Source of the DNA: Cheilinus undulatus
Taxonomy: Eukaryota; Chordata; Actinopteri; Labriformes; Labridae
Assembly: GCF_018320785.1 (NCBI RefSeq)
Contig: NC_054869.1
Coordinates: 41,567,789 to 41,631,788, forward strand
DNA length: 64,000 nt
Direction: 5' to 3'
A model generated the notes under the pieces. The model saw only the letters and a program-made list of their open reading frames with translations. It was not told the DNA's origin and did not search any database. The number at the start of each line of letters is the position of its first letter. Position 1 is the stretch's first letter. Below, in pieces: positions 12,796 to 59,640 of the stretch. The position numbers were made by a program, and so were the translations under genes.

Positions 12796-13320
12796 TAACC
12801 TTGCAAAGCAGATGGTTATGCCCGTTTTCTTATTTCTCACTGGCGAATCCATCTTGCAAAGCTCCTGTCTGAACTGTTTGGGCCTGGTTAGAACGTAACA
12901 GGACCAGTCAGCGACAAGGGGCAGTACTTTCAGGCATGGCAGAGTCATGACGTATGCACGCAACAACAAGAGGCCTGTGCAATTATTGCGGAAGAGCTTA
13001 GCATAGATGCTGCTAAAGCGCCAGTTTTATTCTTCGTTAAAAGAAGAACAAAGAACAGAACTGAGTTGTTTTCTTTTCAAAAACGACAAAGGTTGTGTAC
13101 TGACATGCCTACAGTCGCCATGGTTCGCGTTATTCCTCAGTAGCTGCACATGCACACCTCAATACGGCTACGTCACGTGTTTTGTTGCTCTGATTGGCCC
13201 GTAAAGATGTGACAGACAGAACGTTCATCCAGTCACACTCCAAGTTTCTTTCAAATCCTCTGCCCTTTCCCAAGCGCTTAGTATTGAAGGTTTTCACACA
13301 TCCATCTGGTGTGTCAGATT
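12796..13320 (+). mobile_element. MULE-like non-autonomous transposon, copy A, with helicase-like fragment
   Basis: This 525-bp element is flanked by a perfect 10-bp direct repeat ATGAAAATGG (12786-12795 and 13321-13330). The left end TAACCTTGCAAAGCAGATGG and the complement of the right end (AATCTGACACACCAGATGG) are imperfect inverted repeats sharing CAGATGG. A 10-bp duplication is characteristic of MuDR/MULE transposons. The interior (about 12965-13095) contains broken coding sequence resembling EELSIDAA ... LKEEQRTELSCFLF, related to the N-terminal start of a RecQ-like helicase. The same element recurs inverted at 60871-61412 and partially at 46677-47036. Confidence 0.75.
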
Positions 13321-13439
13321 ATGAAAATGGATCATGGATTTATGACCAGGTCAGCCATAGGTTTATCTTATTCTTTTGTGTTGCTCTGCTTATTCTCTCA
13401 CTTTCTGCAACTCCCCTTTGTCTCTTATATTACCTTTGA

Positions 13440-13640
13440 TTTTATTTTCTCTATTTCCATCTCTGCCTTCCAGTTTAAGGTTTCTGCCTTTGTGAGGAAG
13501 TTTTTCCTTGCCACTGCAACTTTGCTGAATGTATCATAGTCCTGAGCGAATGGTGGACCAGCTGGTCTGGGGCTGCACATCTCTGCTAATCCTGAACTCT
13601 CTGGATGCATACTTTGATACAGGAAAAGAGGAAAACATTT
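13440..13640. repeat. Dispersed teleost repeat fragment
   Basis: The segment around 13477-13530 (GTTTCTGCCTTTGTGAGGAAG then TTTTTCCTTGCCACTG) matches a common teleost retroelement tail. A related piece in reverse orientation is in intron 9 near 52015-52070. No coding capacity. Confidence 0.45.
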
Positions 13641-14579
13641 CACTAATTTTTGGCCACTTTTCTCCCACTTGAATATATTTAAAACTTCTCCTAAAATGTG
13701 CTTGTGGTGTTATTCTTTGAGATTATGCCACTTTCTAGTAGCACACACAAACTTAACCGAGGTCATATAAGGAATGAGGTAAAGTGTGTGTGGAACTGCT
13801 AAAATATTTCACAACATCCCTGCCAAACATGGATTCCCGGGGTATGAGTCAGAAAGGATGCCTTGAGCTTGGCCTCTCACTTTTTTTTCCAGGCAGATTA
13901 ACCCACATTCACACACATATTTCCGTACACACCCTCAGCATTAAACACATCGCACATGCTAGACTGTGAATTCCTGACTGTCGCTGCCAAACCAAACTTT
14001 CTTGTAACTGCATCATCTACTACTTCTTTGGCGCCTCTTGAGCCAAATCTAAGGCAGCCATTAAGTCTTTTAGGGGTTTTATTGGCACATTTGAAACTAA
14101 TTGTCCAAGTAGCAGCTTCTTTAAAACATGCAGCTCTGGTTAGACTGATGGTTTCTTAGCCAAAACATGCTGAGCACCAGTTGTACCACCGGCACTTGGT
14201 AAATATTTACCTGTCCTGTTTAGCTTCACAAACGAAAGACCTGTGAAAAGAGGTGGACTTTGTCTGATGTGAATGTTTAATGCACTTTAAAGAAGGCAAA
14301 GTGAGACTGGCTGATGAGTGTGTTTGTTGGGTTTGAGCCAAAATAAAGGTATGAACGGCTAATCCACTTCCATATTTTCTTTATTTTTTTGATGGATGTG
14401 CATCTTTTGTCTCTCTGTTGACCCTCTCTCCTCTGGAATCTCCAATCAGGTTGAACTTATCAAGCGTGAAAAACCGTTTGAAAGGAAGGCCGAGAGGGAC
14501 AGAAGAAAACAAGAAGGTCCTTTCTCCTTTTTCCTGCTCGGAAAGCTCATTATTCCTCAAGCTCCCCTCTGTCTGAGCT
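13641..14579. other. Upstream flank of slc1a3
   Basis: No exon or recognised repeat. It may contain distal regulatory DNA of slc1a3, but no specific site can be supported from sequence alone. Confidence 0.35.
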
Positions 14580-14931
14580 GAAAAGCACCCTCCCTCCTTT
14601 AAATTACTTCACTTTTTTAGCTCCCGCCTCACCTCCCCACAGGCCGGCACTGTGACTGACAAACACTAGTTTTTCTTCTACTATAGCACCGCCTCCATTC
14701 TCTCACTGCCTCCTTTTGATTCCCTCATCCTCGGCTGCTGGTCCCTCCTTTCCTTTCTCCTCCCCTCTCCTCTTACTCTCTCTCTCATTGCTGGTTGCTC
14801 TCACCGACCAGCTCACAGCCAAAGAGATCCTCTGTGCCTCTCACTCTGGGCGAGCTTTAAAGCAGAAGTCCCCCCCCCCCCCGAAAACACAGAGACACTA
14901 CTCCAGAGGAAGTTAATGCTCAAGCCTGAAG
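14580..14931 (+). promoter_or_regulatory. slc1a3: Probable slc1a3 promoter and non-coding first exon
   Basis: A pyrimidine-rich, relatively GC-rich stretch is followed by CTTTAAAGC near 14855, a run of 13 C residues (14870-14882), and sequence ending CCTGAAG|GTACAG. This gives a plausible splice donor after 14931. The next usable acceptor downstream is TCTCATCCAG before 18161, which begins the exon carrying the start codon. SLC1A3 genes are known to have an untranslated first exon, which fits. The transcription start itself cannot be placed. Confidence 0.4.
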
Positions 14932-16338
14932 GTACAGAAACAACTTCTATCTCAGTATTTCAACTTTTTAGGTCTACGGATGACTTTAATGTGATTCCAG
15001 TTACTGATAATGTTTGTGTCTGTGTATGTGAGTCTGCACACTCACACTGTGCACGTGTGTAGCTTCTACAGTATACACAGGAGGAAGTCTGCATGCTGGT
15101 AGAGTTGTAGCTGCAGCATGTGTGCTTCAGCATTTCCTCGACAAGAAACTATAAGTTTTCTTCATTATTTAATACATTTTCTCACTTTTAAGAATTTTAA
15201 TCACCTACTTTTTTAGTTTAAGTCTACTATAAATTCACCTACACCTGCCTTCTCTCTTTTGTGAATATTTTTCTGCAAGCTTTATGTATAAAGTTAAGTC
15301 AAGTTTGATGCTTGTTAAATGTTGCATGACTGAAACTTTCAAAGATATACAGTTTCAAATGAATTTCATTGAAAAGGATTGGATGTCACATGTCTATACT
15401 AGAAATAATTGATGAAGCAAAGTGACAGTGACATGTTTTACTTATCTGATATACTGTATGTTGCAACAAAAGCAGTGAGGCTTTTTTAGATGTCAATATG
15501 GGCAAGTAAAACCTGAGTCTTACAGCCATAACTTAATTATTTTGGACTTTATGTCTTTTTATGTCAGACCCACACTGCATGAGTCAATAATGTGACAGGA
15601 GCAAAAGCCAGAAGTGTTAACTAACCAGGACTCGGGCCAAACTTAATTTCCGGGACATGCTGCAGTGGAATTTTATGCTTATCAGGTAGTTATATGCATT
15701 ATTTTACTCCAAAAAAATTAAAATGCCAGCTTATCTGTACATCATAATGGCAAAATTGATATAGTTTCCATTTTGAAAATCCATTATAAATAGTTCCCCT
15801 CTGGACTATTCTCAGGACCAACCATCACCACCTTAATGAGCACTCATGGAACAAATTTCTGACCACTAAGATTCAGTTAATGAAAAATGTCACAGCTTAG
15901 ACCTTAGATGGTACTAAAGATACGATTGCACAAAAAGACAGGACAAAACTTTAGCAGGACGTGCATGCGAACTATTTTTGTCAATATGTTTTGCCATGTA
16001 AACATAAAATGTGTACATTTTTTAAAGATTCTTTAGAAAGTAAAACGTGGAATATCAGTATTCTTTCTCAAAATAACACAATAAATAAGTCAAGAGAACA
16101 ACCAGAATTTACTTCTTTTCAAGCAAAACAGCCAAAAAAAAAAAAAAAATATGGATACATGTCCACCTTGGGCTTCCGTACATCCTGGACAGAGACATGT
16201 TTTTTTCCCCCAAGCCTTTAATTCAGGGGTGGAGCCAGAAGTGTGTGATATCAGGGGCTTAGTCTAAATTTAGGGGCATAGCTCGTTGTTCCTTTAAGAA
16301 GGACCCACTGGTTGTACCAGCCAGGAAGCTAGGCTATT

Positions 16339-16700
16339 TTATTTTTTATTTATTTAACCTTTATTTAACCGGGAGTATTCCCATTGAGACACAAAAATCT
16401 CTTTTACAAGGGAGTCCTGGCCAAGACAGCAGCATGATAAGTTTTACATATATGACAGAAAGCAGGACATAGAACAAAAGGTTACATCATTCAACAAATC
16501 AGCAGCTTTCAGCAGAAAAACATGTGCTCACACTGGTCAAACGTTCCCTAATTCTAGTTTTGAAGTCTCCTAAACTAACACAACGCTCAAGTTTAAGATG
16601 GCCCTGTAACTCTGACCAAGATGATGGAGCAAAAACATTAAAAGCTCTTTGACCAAAGACAGCGAGTTTGAGGAATTTCATACATGATAAATCCATGAGA
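16339..16700 (-). mobile_element. LINE 3' end, minus strand
   Basis: On the minus strand, 16499-16696 encodes FGQRAFNVFAPSSWSELQGHL and then SLGDFKTRIRERL. This is the familiar last segment of teleost LINE ORFs (AFxxxAPxxWNxLP...FKxxL). The plus-strand left part (TTATTTAACCTTTATTTAACC, then GGGAGTCCTGGCCAAGACAG) is a widespread teleost 3' tail. Heavily 5'-truncated. Confidence 0.7.
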
Positions 16701-16704
16701 GCGA

Positions 16705-16830
16705 AGGCAAGGCAAGTTTATTTGTATAGCACCATTCATACGCAATGCAGTTCATAGTGCTTTACAGAGATTAAAAGGAAAAAGCATTTAAAATACAACA
16801 AAGGGACATTACAATGAAACAATGAACAGA
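16705..16830. repeat. Dispersed teleost repeat (TTTATTTGTATAGCAC type)
   Basis: The words GGCAAGTTTATTTGTATAGC and AGTGCTTTACAGAG, followed by an A-rich stretch, are typical of a very common fish retroelement 3' tail. No coding capacity. Confidence 0.6.
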
Positions 16831-18160
16831 ATTAAAATTTGAGTTCATTTAATTAAATTTAGGTCTAAAAGAACAGAAAAAAAGAAAAACAAAGATTACA
16901 GCCACTAACAGCTTTTGGAGTTGGTAGAGAACAAAGATAAGAAGGTAATTCGAGTAAAATGGCCTTATAAAGAAAGATATACCAATGTTCCATTCTTATA
17001 TAAGGACGACCAACCAAGTTTCTCATATAAAACACAATGGCGGGCTGTACAGTGAAACAGATGGGCTCGGTTTCTTTGCAGGATTTAGCAAGTTTTGGAA
17101 AAAATGGGACACAAACAATGTTGGCTCAGACATACGCACTATTGAAAACTTCTGAAGCAATTTATTTCTTTACTCACTAAATTCCATGGAGAAACTGTAC
17201 GCATCTGTTACGCTGTATAGCCTAGCTACCTACCGGTGCAACCAGCGTGTCCTTAAAGGAGCAATGCTCGCTGAAATCACTGCTTAATGCTGCTGCTACT
17301 TCTACTTACCTCATATGACTCAACTTCAAAAATACTGAAATAATCCTTTAAAACAGTGCTTAAATAAACCTTAAAAATGTTGTGTAGAGATATTCTAGAT
17401 TTTATAGTCTTTTATACACTTTGGAGTGTGTGACAACACTAAAATTATTGACTGACATCTTAAATCAAAAGTAATCTACTTTGTATGCACTGTTTTCAAA
17501 TCGTTAACAAATTGGCAACTCTATAAGTAGCTTATGGTTAACTCATCATCTATAAAGTAATATTAACTAACTTATATGTCATTTATAAACACAGTTATAA
17601 ATACTTTATTAATTCAGAGTACTATTAACCCTTAACCCCAACCCTTTGACTCACGTTTTATCAGTTTATAATGGACATAGATGGATACACATTTATTTCT
17701 CATTTAGGACACTCAGTTGGTTTACTTGCTGCATTAGCAGATATCAAACTCATAAAAATCTGTTTAGTTTTAATAAAGAGAAAAATACAAGGCTAAAATT
17801 GACTGTAATGGGTGAAAATAATTGTCAATGCAGCAAGCAAGTTGTCTTGCCTTTAAAATGAGCTGTTCTATCTACTATAATACGGAATTTCAAAGGTTTT
17901 TTTTTGCCCAAACAAGTCAACCAAGACAAAATCCAAAGGCATGTCATAACTATGCCAAATAGGTGTTGCTACAGTATCTTTTGTCGTTGGTGGTTAACAG
18001 TTGGTGCACAAATTCCCAAGACACACCTAGACTTGCCTGGTGAATGTCTCATAAATTTGCCAAGATTTGAGGTTTTATTGTATGTCTATCTGAGCTCAGT
18101 GCGTCTACTTCAGCTATTGCTTTTTCGACACTCATAAATTTGTTGTTCTCTCTCATCCAG

Positions 18161-18299
18161 GAAACTTGTAACCAAAGAGCATCAAGGACAAAGAGCAACA
18201 AGTAACGGCTGAATTAGTGCCACCTCTGAGGTTTTTCCATCAAATAAAATCAGGGTCCAAGTTCTACAGAACAGTCTAGGACATCAAAGGACTCCAGAA
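18161..18299 (+). other. slc1a3: 5' UTR part of slc1a3 exon 2
   Basis: Acceptor TCTCATCCAG ends at 18160. An in-frame TGA at 18210-18212 with no ATG between it and 18300 fixes the start codon. The start context GAAATGA has a purine at -3. Confidence 0.8.
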
Positions 18300-54388
<36,089 letters not shown>

Positions 54389-56860
54389 AGCTGCTTTTAG
54401 GGAAACCATTGAAACCATTGAACTGCAAATCCAAAATTAAATTGATCTACAGCTAGAAAATATTTCAGCCAAGATGATGTGTGAGGTCTAGTGTGGAGCT
54501 TCCTTACACTGCAGACTTGAAATGGTGTGGTATTGAATTGTTTTTTCTAACTGTTTGTGTATTGATACGTCCTGAAAGTACTATTTGCATCTGCCCAATG
54601 CGTTCGGCAGCTGTTTACTAATAAGAATGAGTTAGAACTTGGTTTTCTGTGGCCTGCAGGTCATGTCTAATGCCACTCAGAGCTGTGATAACCAGTCTCA
54701 CCCACTAGAGGCCAGTATTGCTGCTAGTTTTAACACAGTTGCAGATTACAGCCCATACTTGCAGAGGCTTTTCTGCCTTGAGAGATGTTATTTTGTTTGT
54801 TTGAGTGGTGTTGCATGAGGAATATGTAAGTGAAACGGTTGCTAACATCTGTGTGGAGAATAATGTGAAATATGTTTGCATAAACACTGGGCTGACTGGG
54901 CCAAATTCTTTGGGAGAAAAAGGGCGGTGAATTTACAACTAATGTACAGACATCAGTGGCTTTATTTTCTACGATTTTATGTACAGATTTCAGCCGAATC
55001 AAAAGTGTCACATAGCTTTTTCCTCCTGACTGTCCAAATAAGTGCTGCTATCAGGCATACAAAACTGACATCTTAGCAGAAACCTTCCTTTTTTGTCCAA
55101 ATAGCCCCTTAAGTCAATCATTACAACCATTTTAACTGACCAACCAAAAGCATTCAGCCTTTCTAAGGCTTAACTGTCTATTTGCTCAGCTGAGAATATG
55201 AATTTACATTATCAGTGGTCGTATTTCAACCAAAAATACAGCACCAAATATGCTCTAAAAACTACATTAAATCTGTCTTAGATCACAACAACCCATTTCA
55301 AATGAATCAGTAGCCTGTACAGTTAAACTTCTGTTTCAACTTGAAATCTACGGAAGCCCAAAGTGGACATGTACAACTTTTTCAACTCTATTTCCCACAA
55401 TTAACAAGTAATTTCCATGTTTTTTTCTTAAGATCATGGGATTAAAATGCTGTTGTTTCCCATGATAATGAATAATTTTTAGTCTTTTTGCTCAAGATTT
55501 TGTGAAATCAGCTCATTATCATGGGAAAAACTGTTTTTTCCTGAGAAAAGATGAGCAGAGGTGGGTCCAGCAATTAAAAAATGTTTCTTCATTGGTTGTC
55601 ATATAAGCTCAGTTGGCAGAGTGTGTGCCCAGAGGTTAAAGTCAAGGCCATCCAGAGGGGAAGAAAGGGAAACAATCCTGGGGTCCAGATGCATAGAGCT
55701 GAGTTTGATGTCAACAAATTAGAACCTTAAGATTACTTCTAATCTGTAAATAATAGACATTTTTATTTACTCCAGTGGAGCTCTGAAAGCACATAACTCC
55801 ATGGTGAAGAAGAATTTCACAAAGCAAAAAGGCTGATTATTCAATAAGATCTCTGAATCACAGGAAACTGTGTGCGCTTGCTTTAAAAAATAATGTTAAA
55901 AGAAACAGATTTCAATCCTAATTTCAATGGTTGATTTTCATACAATCATCCACATTGAAAATCAATAAAAATGGCATAGATTGGTTGAGATCTTGAGAAA
56001 ACAGTGGTAAATTATTTTTTAATGCAGGAAATGGTGTAAAATAAAATATAGGAATGCATGACCACTTAGGGCTTCCATAGAAACATTAATAAATAATTTT
56101 AGAAACAATTCAGAAGGTTATTTTTGTTATTTTTACATGATCTCACTTACATGTGCGTGGAACGAAAACCTCACATGCCAGAGGATTTTTTGAATAAATT
56201 AGTACAATCTTAATGAGAGATAGAATTTTTGAATTTTGCTAGACTATAGGTGAGTATTGTCTTCAACTTAGATGTTTTTAGATAATGAATTTAACAATAT
56301 TTGACTTGATTTAATATGGCTCCATGTTGTAAAGTTAAGTATGCCCATTCGGCTTCCCCATTTTTATTGTAGCTAGCTTGAATTTGTAGCTGATGTTTAG
56401 CATTAAAGCTAATACATATGTATAACAAATGTAACATTTACATGTAGAAGTTGCTTTGTATAGAAGATTCATCTGAATATACTGTACTTGTATAGAGAAC
56501 TGTAGATACACGTGTACCATAATTGTAGATTTGAAATGTAGAGGGTTACTTGAGGATTGCGTATGTAAAGATGATGTTATAAAACCCTGATGATCGAACT
56601 AACAATTCCTCTAGTTCCTTTTACAAAATGCAAGACTGGCTGATTTAAGGGACCAAATGTTTTCTTTTAAGGAAACTGAATAGTTCTTTGTTTACAGTTG
56701 CTGTCTTTGCTTTTTTTTTTTTTTTTTTTTTTTTCTTTGCAGGACTTCATTGATCTGATTGTTTCATAAATTCCTGAAAGAGCACACACACAACTGGAAA
56801 TGTTTTGTAGTTTTAATCTTGCACGGACTTTTCTTTTTTCAATAAAAATATGAAATCAGT
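54389..56860 (+). other. slc1a3: slc1a3 3' UTR (inferred)
   Basis: About 2.5 kb without a recognised repeat or gene, AT-rich, reaching the poly(A) signal at 56841. Earlier AATAAA words at 55964-55969 and others near 56090-56200 could give shorter ends. A long T-run lies at 56709-56734. The extent needs transcript data. Confidence 0.6.
56841..56846 (+). terminator. slc1a3: Probable slc1a3 poly(A) signal
   Basis: AATAAA followed within 20-35 bases by GT/T-rich sequence (CTTGGTGTATTC), the usual arrangement of a cleavage site. Confidence 0.6.
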
Positions 56861-57106
56861 CTTGGTGTATTCATTATTTTTACATGAACGTGGATGACAA
56901 GCTCTAAACTAAGCCATGGAGAAAGGTCAGTGGTTATACTGCATGTCTAAAAATGTTTCATGTTTAAAGCTCTTGTGATAATTTTATCTTTGTGTTGAAT
57001 TTGACAGCCGATGTGGATGAAGTGGTCCTTTTTACCTCTCTGAAGATCTTCTCCTATACAGATGCAGCATGTGAATTTGACAAAAAAAATCTATTTTTGC
57101 ATTACT

Positions 57107-58103
57107 TTAAAAGGAACCCTGCATGATCAGACAAGTTCATCTTGTTTGATAGGTATTTGAATCTCTTGTATGTATAGTAAACTAAAAAACTCTTAAAAAT
57201 TAAAAATTAAAGTTTATTAATTCACCAGGAGGCTGCCATGTTTTCGTCAGCGCTGGCTCGCTCCTCACTGTTCCAATGCAGTAACCACTGTTTCAGACTG
57301 GCAGCCAGTGTTAGGGCCGCATCTCAGAAAAGCTGCACGTCTCACGCAAGGAGAATTTTAAGATTTCAGGTCTCTTCTATTTTTTATTTGAGCAGTTATC
57401 TTTCCATCTAGACAGGAAAATGATAAATACTTAGCCAAATTTACCTTTCTGTAGCAAATATTTAAGTACACATAGGTAGAAAATGTTTGAAATCTGTTTC
57501 TTCTTACTCCAGATGAAGGCCACGAGCTAAAATGCGTCTGTTTGATAAAGTTGTTCCCCAAACTTCTATTTATGAAGCTGTCCATTTCCACACGGTTCAG
57601 GTGAAGATAAACAGAGAACGAAAGCACTTCCGGTTTTTGCTTTTCAGAGTAAAATTCCACTTTAGCATCTCTTTTGAGGAAGCCCCTTCGTATGTACATA
57701 ATGCTTTTATTTTGAAAAGCTCCTGGCACACTTCCACTATACACTGAATCCAGTCACTTGTAGGTGTTTTACTGAGGTAAAGCGTAGGAGGAATTATAGA
57801 GCTTTGACAGCAGGGAGACAAAATCAACACGCAGCAAACTCATGCCTGGTATGAAAGCTGTTATGGCAGCAACAGCTGCAAGCAGCAGAACCTTCTGAAA
57901 AGGTTACTGCGTAGCAACGACATGGAGCGCTGCAGCACTGTGACGTCACACTACCAGCGCAGACCAAAACATGGTGGCCTTCTGAGCTCAAATTAATTCA
58001 AAATGCAGATATCTTGTGAGTTTTTTAGTTCAATATAAATATGAGAGATACAAATATCTATCCAACTAGATGAACTTGTCTGATCATGCAGGGTTCCTTT
58101 TAA
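57107..58103. mobile_element. 1-kb TTAA-flanked inverted-repeat transposon (piggyBac/Kolobok-like, non-autonomous)
   Basis: TTAA at 57107-57110 and 58100-58103 flanks ends that both begin AAGGAACCCTGCATG. The inverted repeats continue inward for roughly 85 bases with few mismatches (to ACTAAAAAACTC on the left). TTAA duplication is the mark of piggyBac and Kolobok superfamilies. The interior has one 128-codon minus-strand frame (57358-57744) without recognisable transposase motifs. Confidence 0.85.
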
Positions 58104-58369
58104 CAGTAAACACTCTTTGTGAGACTTGCATGGAAAATATGAAAAAGGCTGTTTTGGCTGACTTTATTGCCTTACATCTACCCCACAGCAACAGTTACAA
58201 TCATGTAAGAAGTGATGTAGAGCAGTGCTTACCAAAGTGTGGGTCAGGGCTCAACTTAGGGCCCCAGAGGTAGGTGCGCTGTGAGAAGTCATTTATGATA
58301 TATAAAAATCATAAAAATTTTGAAAAAATTAAAACCCATTTCAAATGATAATATAATATGGTAACAGTT

Positions 58370-58800
58370 TATTTTAGTGGGCAGTTATTACCTAATTATT
58401 AACAAGTACATTTAGAATAGTTACATAGTAATAAGAACAATCACCTAGTAGTTACACAAGAATAAGCTGGTAATTACATAGTAATAACTTTGAAGTTTCT
58501 CAAGTAATAACTTGAAAATATGATAATATTAAGGAAGTATTAACTCAGTAAAAGTATATGAATCATAAAGTAATTCCTCATAATATTGTGGCATTTATCT
58601 GTAATTATGTGGTATTTTACCAAGTTATTTCTTAGAAACAAGATCCTTTTCTATATAAGTTGCTTGATAATTCCCTGATAATTTCTTTATTTTGGCCTGT
58701 TAAATCAAAACAAGTCCTTTCTGAATCATTTTCAAGTAACTTTATGGTGATCTCTGTATACCTTCATTCATAATTTCCTAAAACCTTCCTTCGTAATTCC
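58370..58800. repeat. Dispersed repeat with ACATAGTAATAA words
   Basis: Repeated phrases such as AGTTACATAGTAATAAGAAC, GGTAATTACATAGTAATAAC and AAGTAATAACTTG, typical of a common teleost repeat. Non-coding. Confidence 0.5.
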
Positions 58801-58802
58801 AA

Positions 58803-58830
58803 GTTGTTGTTGTTGTTGTTGTTGTTGTTT
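58803..58830. repeat. (TTG)n microsatellite
   Basis: Nine uninterrupted TTG units. Confidence 0.95.
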
Positions 58831-58959
58831 TTGTAATTTCTGCATATATTAAAGTGAGTCCTCACTCATAATTTGATATTGATATTATCAATGTGTGTTG
58901 GATTAGTAGCATTGGTACTAACCTTGGTGCCATATTTCATTACTTGTGCACACAAGTGG

Positions 58960-59345
58960 ACAAATTTTTACCACTTTTTTTTGCAACTTTTCACCATTTT
59001 TTCTTCTGAACAAGTTTGACCTCTTTCTGTTTATTTTTTTGTCTCCTGTTTCCCCATTTTAACCCTTTTTGCCACCTTAAACACATAAACTCTATCTGGT
59101 TAATTTAAATCCTATTTAACATTTCTGCAGATTTTTGACTATTCAAACTAATTTCTGCTACTTTTCAGTTCTCCTTTACCACATTTTCTGTCCATTTTTG
59201 CCCCTTTAAATCAATTTTGCCACTTTGTAAACCCTTTCCAATGCTCTTTCTGCCTGTTTTTGCCTTTTAAAAGCCTTTCTGTTGCCACATTTTTACATTT
59301 TCTTTGGCCTCTGTCAACCTATTTTTACCCATTTTAACTCTGTTT
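58960..59345 (+). repeat. Degenerate TTTTTGCCACTTTTAACCC-type repeat
   Basis: Words TTTTGCAACTTTTCACCATT, CCCTTTTTGCCACCTTAA, ATTTTTGCCCCTTTAAATC and TTTTGCCACTTTGTAAACCC recur with spacing near 20 bases or multiples. An old, diverged tandem repeat. Confidence 0.55.
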
Positions 59346-59439
59346 CACAGAAAGGTGTTCACATTTTGAAGAAAGTTATATACATTTGCTGCTTTTATCA
59401 GTGGTTATTATTTAAAATATCAAAATGCGAAGATCCCCG

Positions 59440-59640
59440 TGCACAGCCCAGGTAGTCAGGTGCCGGTTGGTAGCAGGTCTGAAGTAAACAAAAAGCGTTT
59501 CGCCTGTAGCTTCCTCAGGTTCGCCCAGCAGCTGGGCGAGGAAGCTACAGGCGAAACGCGTTGTTCGCTCTCAATAAACAGTAAAGTCTATCTCAGTGTG
59601 CAGCGGATCATTTCTTTATGTTTATCAAAATATGGTTATC
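59440..59640. repeat. Inverted pair of retroelement-tail motifs forming a long hairpin
   Basis: Outer 21-bp arms (59495-59515 and 59539-59559) pair perfectly. An inner 7-bp stem (CGCCCAG/CTGGGCG) with a CAG loop sits inside, with a 6-base bulge (59516-59521) on the 5' side. Each arm carries GGAAGCTACAGGCGAAACGC in its own orientation. The right arm continues GTTGTTCGCTCTCAATAAAC, as in dispersed GGCGAAACGCG...AATAAA repeats. Confidence 0.8.

Larger units (their letters stand above)
14932..18160 (+). other. Putative slc1a3 intron 1
   Basis: This 3.2-kb intron depends on the first exon being correct. It contains a minus-strand LINE 3' end (16339-16700), another dispersed repeat (16705-16830) and an A-run at about 16135-16149. 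The rest is unremarkable. Confidence 0.4.

Noticed and set aside
57358..57744. 128-codon frame inside the TTAA element as a transposase
   Set aside because: No DDE/DDD motif or zinc-finger pattern could be recognised, and the element is too short to be autonomous; kept only as unassigned.
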